A stretch of DNA of 12,432 bases from an uncultured Prevotellaceae bacterium (GTDB lineage: Bacteria; Bacteroidota; Bacteroidia; Bacteroidales; Bacteroidaceae): NCBI GenBank assembly GCA_937893145.1, contig CALBJW010000174.1:1-12432 (forward strand). The letters run 5' to 3'. Each line of letters opens with the position of its first letter. The stretch's first letter is position 1. Shown here piece after piece: positions 7,107 through 12,432 of the stretch. A program made the translations under genes and the position numbers. The notes beneath the pieces were generated by a model that saw only the letters and a program-made list of their open reading frames with translations, had not been told where the DNA came from and ran no database searches.

Positions 7107-8351
7107 ATGTACGATATATTGAAAGTTCGTGAGGATTTCCCAATCCTCTCCCGACAGATATACAACCGCCCTTTGGTCTATCTCGACAATGGTGCTACGA
7201 CGCAGAAGCCTCGCTGTGTGGTGGAGGCTATGGTGGATGAATACTACAATGTAAACGCTAATGTGCATCGTGGTGTTCACTTCCTGTCGCAGAAGGCTAC
7301 CGACCTCCACGAGGCAAGTCGTGAGACGGTGCGTGCCTTCATCAACGCAAAGAGCACAAACGAGATTCTCTTCACTCGTGGCACTACGGAGAGCATCAAC
7401 CTCTTGGCATTCTCCTTCGGTGAGGCATTCATAAAGGAGGGTGATGAGATTATCGTTTCCACAATGGAGCATCATTCGAACATCGTGCCTTGGCAGATGC
7501 TTTGTGAGAGGAAGGGTGCAGTGCTTAAGGTCATTCCTATGACTGACGAAGGCATTTTAGGCCCCCTAACCCCCGAAGGGGGAAGCCTGCCGGGTGAAAG
7601 TTTTGAAGAAATGTTGACAGAGAAAACTCGCCTCGTCTGCTGTGCTCACGTGAGCAATGTGCTTGGTACGGTCAATCCTGTGAAGGACATCATCCGCATA
7701 GCCCACGAGCATGGTGTGCCAGTATTGATTGATGGCGCACAGAGCACTCCGCACTTCAAGGTGGATATGCAGGACTTGGACTGCGACTTCTTCGCCTTCT
7801 CAGGTCATAAGATTTACGGACCTACAGGTGTGGGTGTGCTTTACGGAAAGGAAGAATGGCTTGAGAAGTTGCCTCCTTATCAGGGTGGCGGCGAGATGAT
7901 TAAGAATGTGTCGTTCGAGAAGACTACATACAACGAACTGCCATACAAGTTCGAAGCAGGCACACCCGACTATGTGGCTACCCATTCGCTTGCCGTGGCT
8001 CTCGACTATGTGTCGGCACTCGGAATGGACAATATCTTCCAGCACGAGCAGGAACTCACTCGATATGCTATGCAGCAGATGAAAGAGATTGAGGGTATGC
8101 ACATCTATGGTCCTGAGGAAGGTCACGATGCTGTTATCAGTTTTCAGGTTGGCAATATCCATCACCTCGATATGGGAACCCTTCTCGACCGTCTCGGCAT
8201 AGCAGTTCGTACAGGTCATCATTGTGCAGAACCCCTTATGCGACGACTCGGCATCGAAGGCACATGCCGTGCTTCGTTTGGACTGTATAATACAAAGGAA
8301 GAGATAGATATACTTGTTGCAGGCATTAAGCGTGTGGCACAGATGTTTTAA
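7107..8351 (+). CDS. sufS: Cysteine desulfurase SufS
   Basis: SufS is the PLP-dependent group II cysteine desulfurase that removes sulfur from L-cysteine as a persulfide and supplies the SufBCD scaffold. The 414-residue protein shows YLDNGATTQKP, RGVHFLSQKATD, STMEHHSNIVPWQ, DGAQSTPH, the PLP lysine Lys235 in SGHKIYGPTG and the catalytic Cys373 in RTGHHCAEPLM, all intact. The start at 7107 (MYDILKVREDFPIL) fits the family; the frame stays open upstream but those codons overlap sufD. Between TDEGIL and SFEEML, where relatives usually have about six residues, there are about sixteen. The extra ten match a 30-bp palindrome at 7559-7588, an in-frame insertion in what should be a surface loop. A SufE or SufU partner is not in the window. 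Confidence 0.97.
   Translation: MYDILKVREDFPILSRQIYNRPLVYLDNGATTQKPRCVVEAMVDEYYNVNANVHRGVHFLSQKATDLHEASRETVRAFINAKSTNEILFTRGTTESINLLAFSFGEAFIKEGDEIIVSTMEHHSNIVPWQMLCERKGAVLKVIPMTDEGILGPLTPEGGSLPGESFEEMLTEKTRLVCCAHVSNVLGTVNPVKDIIRIAHEHGVPVLIDGAQSTPHFKVDMQDLDCDFFAFSGHKIYGPTGVGVLYGKEEWLEKLPPYQGGGEMIKNVSFEKTTYNELPYKFEAGTPDYVATHSLAVALDYVSALGMDNIFQHEQELTRYAMQQMKEIEGMHIYGPEEGHDAVISFQVGNIHHLDMGTLLDRLGIAVRTGHHCAEPLMRRLGIEGTCRASFGLYNTKEEIDILVAGIKRVAQMF
7559..7588. repeat. 30-bp palindromic insertion in frame inside sufS
   Basis: The segment has nested arms: AGGC at 7559-7562 pairs with GCCT at 7585-7588, and CCCCC at 7570-7574 pairs with GGGGG at 7578-7582 around a GAA loop. It encodes about ten residues (GPLTPEGGSLPG region) that seem to be added between conserved SufS blocks. 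Its length is a multiple of three and it contains no stop in the sufS frame. From memory, CCCCCTAACCCCCGAAGGGG-type repeats are common between genes in Bacteroidetes; this needs a genome search. Confidence 0.65.
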
Positions 8352-8352
8352 G

Positions 8353-8405
8353 AGACCCACCCCCTGCCCCTCCCTAAATGGAGGGGAGTATATACTAAGA
8401 TAAAC
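8353..8405 (+). repeat. Copy of the C-rich/G-rich element after the sufS stop
   Basis: Bases 8353-8374 (agacccaccccctgcccc, then tccc) equal the reverse complement of the right arm before sufC for the first 22 bases. A hairpin follows: cccctcc at 8367-8373 pairs with ggagggg at 8380-8386. The trailing bases to about 8405 weakly match the element tail. It begins 1 base after the sufS TAA. The minus strand of 8356-8374 fits a G-quadruplex pattern with runs of 3, 4, 5 and 3. Confidence 0.7.
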
Positions 8406-8416
8406 TTGAGATTGGT

Positions 8417-9292
8417 ATGACAGATATGAATAAGAATAATCAAATAGATTCTGCTGCAAAAACTACCTTTAAGTCGGTAACTACTCCCCGCCCTCACAGG
8501 GAGGGGCTGGGGGGAAGGTCCCTCATTCTTACAGGAGGAAGTTCGGGCATCGGTAAGGCTGCCGCCCAACTTTTTGCACAGAAAGGATACAATGTCTTTG
8601 AACTCTCTCGTCATGGTGAGAGCAGAGAGGGCATTACGCATATAGACTGTGATGTGACAAAACCAGAAGACTGCAAGGCTGCAGTGGAGAAGGTCGTGGA
8701 ACAGGCAGGCAAGATTGATGTGCTCATCAGCAATGCAGGTATGGGCATATCGGGTTCGATAGAGTTTACGGACATCAACGATGCTAAGCGACAGATGGAT
8801 GTGAACTTCTTTGGTGCGGTGAATATCACACAGGCTGTGCTTCCTTATATGCGAGAGCAGAAGGGTGGACGCATCATCTTCGTGAGCAGTGTGGCAGCCA
8901 TCTTCGCCATCCCTTACCAGTCGTTCTACTCGGCAAGCAAGTTTGCCATCAACGCCTTTGCTATGTCGCTCAAGAACGAGGTGAAGGACTTCGGCATCTC
9001 CGTTTGCTGTCTTCTCCCAGGCGATGTGAAGACTGGTTTCACGGATGCTCGCAAGAAGAATCCTGTAGGTGGCGACATCTACACCCACATGAACAAGGCA
9101 ATCGAATCGATGGAGAAGGACGAACGCAACGGCATTCTCCCAGAGACTATGGCTAAGCGACTCCTCAAACTTGCAGAAAGCAAGAGTCCTGCTCCGTTCA
9201 ACACACTCGGACTCATCTATCACACATTTATGTTCTTGAACAGAATAGTCCCTACAAGATTCGCTTACTGGATTGTAGGAAAGATGTATTAA
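8417..9292 (+). CDS. Short-chain dehydrogenase/reductase with repeat-derived N-terminus
   Basis: This is a classical SDR oxidoreductase: a Rossmann fold with the cofactor loop TGGSSGIG at residues 39-46, NAG in SNAGMGISG, the catalytic Ser in FVSSVAA and Tyr171-x3-Lys175 in YSASK. The substrate is unknown. The C-terminus is hydrophobic (YHTFMFLNRIVPTRFAYWIV) and may touch the membrane. The core begins at about residue 34 (SLILTGG), where relatives normally start. The preceding 34 residues, including KTTFKSVTTPRPHREGLGGR, are read from a copy of the C-rich/G-rich repeat. ATG is available at 8417 or 8426 in frame, and no ATG lies between the repeat and the core, so the repeat appears to have displaced the original start. 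A non-ATG start nearer the core cannot be excluded. It follows sufS by 65 bp and precedes hisS by 151 bp. Confidence 0.9.
   Translation: MTDMNKNNQIDSAAKTTFKSVTTPRPHREGLGGRSLILTGGSSGIGKAAAQLFAQKGYNVFELSRHGESREGITHIDCDVTKPEDCKAAVEKVVEQAGKIDVLISNAGMGISGSIEFTDINDAKRQMDVNFFGAVNITQAVLPYMREQKGGRIIFVSSVAAIFAIPYQSFYSASKFAINAFAMSLKNEVKDFGISVCCLLPGDVKTGFTDARKKNPVGGDIYTHMNKAIESMEKDERNGILPETMAKRLLKLAESKSPAPFNTLGLIYHTFMFLNRIVPTRFAYWIVGKMY
8462..8520 (-). repeat. Inverted copy of the C-rich/G-rich element inside the dehydrogenase frame
   Basis: Bases 8462-8493 match 4974-5005 at 27 of 32 positions. The following G-rich arm (8499-8518, runs of 3, 4 and 6 guanines plus aagg) corresponds to the right arm before sufC. 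It is oriented opposite to the copy at 8353, so the two form a diverged inverted pair across the sufS-dehydrogenase junction. It is read through in the dehydrogenase frame without a stop. Confidence 0.7.
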
Positions 9293-9352
9293 GGTCCCCC
9301 GCCCCCTTATCGTTCGCATGCGACGCTTTCGCAAGAAGGAATGGGCAGGGGC
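9293..9352. repeat. Rearranged G/C-rich palindromic element after the dehydrogenase stop
   Basis: A C-rich arm (ggtcccccgccccctt) starts at the base after the dehydrogenase TAA, and a G-rich arm (atgggcaggggc) lies at 9341-9352. Between them is a different core containing the perfect 10-bp palindrome TCGCATGCGA at 9314-9323. The arms pair only partly (gcccc 9301-9305 with ggggc 9347-9351). It looks like a diverged or composite member of the family at the other junctions; no gene is present. Confidence 0.5.
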
Positions 9353-9375
9353 ATACGCAGAGAACCTATATACTC

Positions 9376-9440
9376 ATAAAACCTATAAACCCATAAACTG
9401 ATAAACTCATAAACTCATAACCCCATAACCCCATAAACCC
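9376..9440 (+). repeat. Eight-copy octamer tandem array leading into hisS
   Basis: ATAA recurs at 9376, 9385, 9393, 9401, 9409, 9417, 9425 and 9433, a steady 8-bp period after the first 9-bp unit. Units vary as ataaactc, ataaaccc and ataacccc. The array ends 3 bases before the hisS ATG at 9444, which lies in the place of the ninth unit (attatggc). Because 8 is not a multiple of 3, the units place TAA in all three frames. No ribosome binding site or promoter motif was recognised in it. Confidence 0.75.
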
Positions 9441-9443
9441 ATT

Positions 9444-10802
9444 ATGGCACAAAAACCATCAATTCCAAAAGGAACACGCGACTTTGGCCCAGTAGAAATG
9501 GCTAAACGCAATTACATATTCAATACCATCAAGGAAGTATATGCCCTCTATGGCTTCCAGCAGATTGAAACTCCTGCTATGGAAAACCTCTCAACTCTGA
9601 TGGGTAAGTATGGCGAGGAGGGCGACAAGCTCCTCTTCAAGATTCTCAACTCGGGCGACTTCCTCCACGGAATGACAGCCGACGAGGTGGCAAACACAAG
9701 CACAGGCAAACTCGCTGCTAAGTTCTGCGAAAAGGGACTCCGCTACGACCTCACCGTGCCTTTCGCTCGCTATGTCGTTCAGCACCGTGAAGAACTTGCA
9801 CTTCCCTTCAAGCGTTATCAGATACAGCCAGTGTGGCGTGCTGACCGCCCTCAGAAGGGACGCTACCGCGAGTTCTACCAGTGTGATGCCGATGTGGTAG
9901 GAAGCGACTCGCTCCTCAACGAGGTTGACCTTATGCAGATTGTGGATACCGTATTCACAAAGTTCGGCATCCGTGTGCAGATAAAGATAAACAACCGTAA
10001 GATTCTCACAGGCATCGCTGAGGTCATCGGAGCAGCCGATAAGATTGTTGACATCACAGTCGCTATCGACAAACTCGACAAGATAGGTCTCGATGCTGTG
10101 AACGACGAACTCCGCACCAATGGTCTTACAGAAGAACAGATTGAGAAGCTACAGCCAATCATCAAGCTCGAAGGCACTAACGATGAGAAACTCGCCACTA
10201 TCCGTGAGGTTCTCGCCCAGAGCGAAATCGGAGTGAAGGGAGTAGAGGAGTCGCAGTTTATCCTTGATGCACTCAAGGGCACACTCAACAACGAAATCCA
10301 GCTCGACCTCACCCTTGCTCGTGGTCTCAACTACTACACAGGAGCCATCTTCGAGGTCAAGGCTCTCGATGTGCAGATTGGCAGCATCACAGGCGGTGGT
10401 CGCTACGACAACCTCACAGGCATCTTCGGTATGCCAGGACTCTCAGGTGTGGGTATCTCGTTCGGTGCAGACCGCATCTACGATGTTCTCAATCAGCTCG
10501 ACCTTTATCCAAAGGATTCTATCCAGGGCACCCAGGTACTTGCTATCAACTTCGGTGAAAAGGAAGCTGCATATGCACTCTCTATTATTAATAAGGTGCG
10601 TGCAGCTGGCATCCGTGCAGAGCTCTATCCTGATTCTGCCAAGATGAAGAAGCAGATGAATTATGCCAATGCAAAGCAGATTCCGTTCGTTATCTTCACA
10701 GGCGAAAGCGAGATAGCAGAAAACAAGCTCACAGTAAAGGATATGAATAGCGGTGAGCAGAAGACGATAACTATAGATGAACTTATAGCAATTTTCAAGT
10801 AG
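9444..10802 (+). CDS. hisS: Histidyl-tRNA synthetase
   Basis: HisRS is the class II synthetase that charges tRNA-His. The 452-residue protein begins with the family signature PKGTRDFGP. It carries YDLTVPFARYV, motif 2 as VWRADRPQKGRYREFYQCDAD, the histidine-binding LARGLNYYTGAIFEV block, GGGRYDNL, and motif 3 as GVGISFGADRIYDVL. The C-terminal anticodon-binding domain follows (VLAINFGEKEAAYALSIINKVRAAGIRAELYP). All expected motifs are intact and the length is normal. The ATG at 9444 is the family-consistent start. Two TAG codons stand in tandem at the end (10800-10805). It faces groEL across a shared terminator. Confidence 0.97.
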   Translation: MAQKPSIPKGTRDFGPVEMAKRNYIFNTIKEVYALYGFQQIETPAMENLSTLMGKYGEEGDKLLFKILNSGDFLHGMTADEVANTSTGKLAAKFCEKGLRYDLTVPFARYVVQHREELALPFKRYQIQPVWRADRPQKGRYREFYQCDADVVGSDSLLNEVDLMQIVDTVFTKFGIRVQIKINNRKILTGIAEVIGAADKIVDITVAIDKLDKIGLDAVNDELRTNGLTEEQIEKLQPIIKLEGTNDEKLATIREVLAQSEIGVKGVEESQFILDALKGTLNNEIQLDLTLARGLNYYTGAIFEVKALDVQIGSITGGGRYDNLTGIFGMPGLSGVGISFGADRIYDVLNQLDLYPKDSIQGTQVLAINFGEKEAAYALSIINKVRAAGIRAELYPDSAKMKKQMNYANAKQIPFVIFTGESEIAENKLTVKDMNSGEQKTITIDELIAIFK

Positions 10803-10818
10803 TAGTCATTTGTTCTAT

Positions 10819-10871
10819 ATTATAAACACAAAAGGCAGACTCTTTTTGAGCCTGCCTTTTGTGTTTATAAT
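10819..10871. terminator. Bidirectional terminator between hisS and groEL
   Basis: A 20-bp perfectly paired stem (10819-10838 with 10852-10871) is followed inward by one A-C mismatch and three more pairs closing a TTTTT loop. The stem contains AAAAGG / CCTTTT and its lower part is A/T rich, so each strand offers U-rich sequence after pairing. It lies 16 bases after the hisS stop and 19 bases after the groEL stop on the other strand, as expected for a terminator serving two convergent genes. Confidence 0.85.
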
Positions 10872-10890
10872 GTTATTCAATAATAATATA

Positions 10891-12432
10891 TTACATCATG
10901 CCCATGCCAGGAGCACCGCCCATAGGCATAGCTGGCTCTGGAGCTGGCTGGTCGCAGATTACGCACTCAGTAGTGAGGAAGAGTCCTGCGATTGAAGCTG
11001 CGTTCTCGAGAGCTACGCGAGAAACCTTTGCAGGGTCGATGATACCTGCTGCACGCATGTCCTCGTAGATGTCCTTGCGAGCGTTGTAACCGAAGTCGCC
11101 TTCGCCCTCACGAACCTTCTGAACTACTACTGCACCTTCACCACCAGCGTTTGCTACGATCTGGCGAAGTGGCTCTTCGATAGCGCGGATAACGATGTTG
11201 ATACCTGTCTGCTCGTCTGGGTTGTCGCCCTTGAGACCAGCAACAGCGTCGAGAGCGCGGATGTATGTTGTACCACCACCGGCAACAACACCTTCCTCGA
11301 TAGCGGCACGAGTAGCGCAGAGAGCATCGTCAACGCGATCCTTCTTCTCTTTCATTTCAACCTCAGAGTTAGCACCAACGTAAAGAACTGCAACACCACC
11401 AGAGAGTTTTGCAAGACGCTCCTGAAGTTTTTCCTTGTCGTAGTTTGAAGTGGTAGTCGCGATTTCGTTCTTTATCTGAGCTACGCGGTCAGCGATGCCT
11501 TCCTTAGAACCTGCACCATCAACGATTGTTGTGTTGTCCTTTGAAACGACAGCCTTGTCGCAAGTACCGAGCATTTCGATAGTAGCCTGGTCGAGCGAAA
11601 GTCCCTTTTCCTCAGAGATGACGATACCGCCAGTGAGAACGGCGATGTCTTCGAGCATTGCCTTGCGGCGGTCGCCAAAGCCGGGAGCCTTGACAGCACA
11701 GATCTTGAGGTTTGTGCGGAGACGGTTTACAACGAGTGTAGTGAGAGCCTCTGAGTCAACATCCTCTGCAATAACGAGGAGAGGACGACCAGTCTCAGCA
11801 GCTGGCTGAAGGATAGGGAGGAACTCCTTGAGGTTTGAAATCTTCTTGTCGTAAAGGAGGATGAGCGGATGATCCATAACGCACTCCATCTTCTCTGTAT
11901 CTGTTACGAAGTAGCCCGAGAGGTAACCGCGGTCGAACTGCATTCCCTCAACGACGCCGATGTGGGTGTCGCGGCTCTTGCTTTCCTCGATAGTGATGAC
12001 GCCGTCCTTTGAAACCTTGCGGAAGCACTCTGCGAGGAGCTTGCCGATTTCAGGGTCATTGTTTGCGGAAACTGTAGCAACCTGCTCAATCTTGTCGTAG
12101 TTGTCGTCAACCTTCTCTGCGTTGTTCTTGATGAACTCAACAACAGCAGCAACAGCCTTGTCGATACCGCGCTTGAGGTCCATTGGGTTAGCGCCGGCAG
12201 TTACGTTCTTGAGACCAACATTGATGATAGACTGTGCGAGGATAGTAGCTGTGGTAGTACCGTCGCCAGCGTCGTCACCAGTCTTGGAAGCTACGCTCTT
12301 AACGAGTTGCGCACCGGTGTTCTCAAATTTGTTCTCGAGTTCGATTTCCTTCGCTACGGAAACACCGTCCTTTGTGATCTGTGGCGCACCGAACTTCTTC
12401 TCGATGATTACATTACGTCCCTTAGGACCGAG
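10891..12432 (-). CDS. groL: Chaperonin GroEL, 5' end outside the window
   Basis: GroEL forms the double-ring ATP-dependent folding chamber with GroES. On the minus strand, 513 codons are visible from LGPKGRNVIIEKKFGAP at the window edge to the stop at 10891-10893. They include the ATP-site GDGTTTAT, the apical-domain region PLLVIAEDVDSEAL and KAPGFGDRRKAMLEDIA, the EEGVVAGGGTTYIRALDAV block and the Met/Gly-rich tail MPMGGAPGMGMM. By comparison with E. coli about 29-30 N-terminal residues are missing beyond 12432, so the full length should be near 543. The in-frame ATG at 12183 (MDLKRGIDKA) is internal, not the start. groES would be expected beyond the edge, and no regulatory region is visible. 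Confidence 0.98.
   Translation of the reverse strand, partial: LGPKGRNVIIEKKFGAPQITKDGVSVAKEIELENKFENTGAQLVKSVASKTGDDAGDGTTTATILAQSIINVGLKNVTAGANPMDLKRGIDKAVAAVVEFIKNNAEKVDDNYDKIEQVATVSANNDPEIGKLLAECFRKVSKDGVITIEESKSRDTHIGVVEGMQFDRGYLSGYFVTDTEKMECVMDHPLILLYDKKISNLKEFLPILQPAAETGRPLLVIAEDVDSEALTTLVVNRLRTNLKICAVKAPGFGDRRKAMLEDIAVLTGGIVISEEKGLSLDQATIEMLGTCDKAVVSKDNTTIVDGAGSKEGIADRVAQIKNEIATTTSNYDKEKLQERLAKLSGGVAVLYVGANSEVEMKEKKDRVDDALCATRAAIEEGVVAGGGTTYIRALDAVAGLKGDNPDEQTGINIVIRAIEEPLRQIVANAGGEGAVVVQKVREGEGDFGYNARKDIYEDMRAAGIIDPAKVSRVALENAASIAGLFLTTECVICDQPAPEPAMPMGGAPGMGMM

Noticed and set aside
8348..9334. Long minus-strand open frame opposite the dehydrogenase
   Set aside because: It is antisense to a gene with clear SDR motifs, has no recognisable domain, and includes translated repeat sequence. 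It is a codon-bias shadow.
9376..9440. CRISPR-like repeat array
   Set aside because: Units are 8 bp with no spacers; it is a simple tandem repeat.
10810..10995. Small + strand open frame after hisS
   Set aside because: It runs through the terminator hairpin and antisense to the groEL C-terminus, with no support.
12181..12183. ATG at 12183 (minus strand) as the groEL start
   Set aside because: The frame continues to the window edge with conserved GroEL sequence including the ATP-site GDGTTT, so this Met is internal.

Overview
The window looks like chromosomal DNA from a Bacteroidales bacterium, most like Prevotella or a close relative. This rests on remembered family resemblance, not a search. 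The supporting signs are the Bacteroidetes-type IF-2 with its K/Q/N/G-rich linker, the order infB - cvpA - sufB - sufC - sufD - sufS, few Shine-Dalgarno sites, and several kinds of short intergenic repeat. The genes themselves are mostly housekeeping; the unusual content lies in the gene junctions and in small in-frame insertions.

Layout, left to right. Bases 1-2658 are one open frame on the + strand. About the first 50 codons resemble the coiled-coil linker of Lon protease, and the rest is translation initiation factor IF-2 without its usual N-terminal start. A CvpA-family membrane protein follows (2677-3264). Next comes a Suf iron-sulfur assembly operon: SufB (3343-4791), the ATPase SufC (5036-5794), SufD (5876-7096) and the cysteine desulfurase SufS (7107-8351). 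After it are a short-chain dehydrogenase (8417-9292) and histidyl-tRNA synthetase (9444-10802). A perfect 20-bp-stem bidirectional terminator (10819-10871) separates hisS from convergent groEL, which runs off the right edge without its first 30 or so codons.

How the genes work together. SufS takes sulfur from cysteine, SufB-SufC-SufD is the scaffold and ATPase complex that builds the cluster, and no sulfur-transfer partner (SufE or SufU) or A-type carrier is present here. IF-2, HisRS and GroEL are translation and folding housekeeping genes. The short-chain dehydrogenase has no obvious functional link to the rest.

Most notable structure. A C-rich/G-rich palindromic repeat family occupies the junctions around the suf genes. 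A near-perfect 37-bp inverted pair fills the whole sufB-sufC gap. A diverged pair lies at the sufS-dehydrogenase junction, with its second arm inside the dehydrogenase reading frame. A third, rearranged member follows the dehydrogenase stop. A different 30-bp palindrome lies in frame inside sufS. The sufC-sufD junction is a perfect 21-bp inverted repeat made of ATGAATT heptamers, and it contains both the sufC stop and the sufD start. An 8-bp tandem array leads directly into hisS. No CRISPR array, tRNA, rRNA, transposase or phage gene was seen, and no stretch longer than 300 bases lacks a gene.
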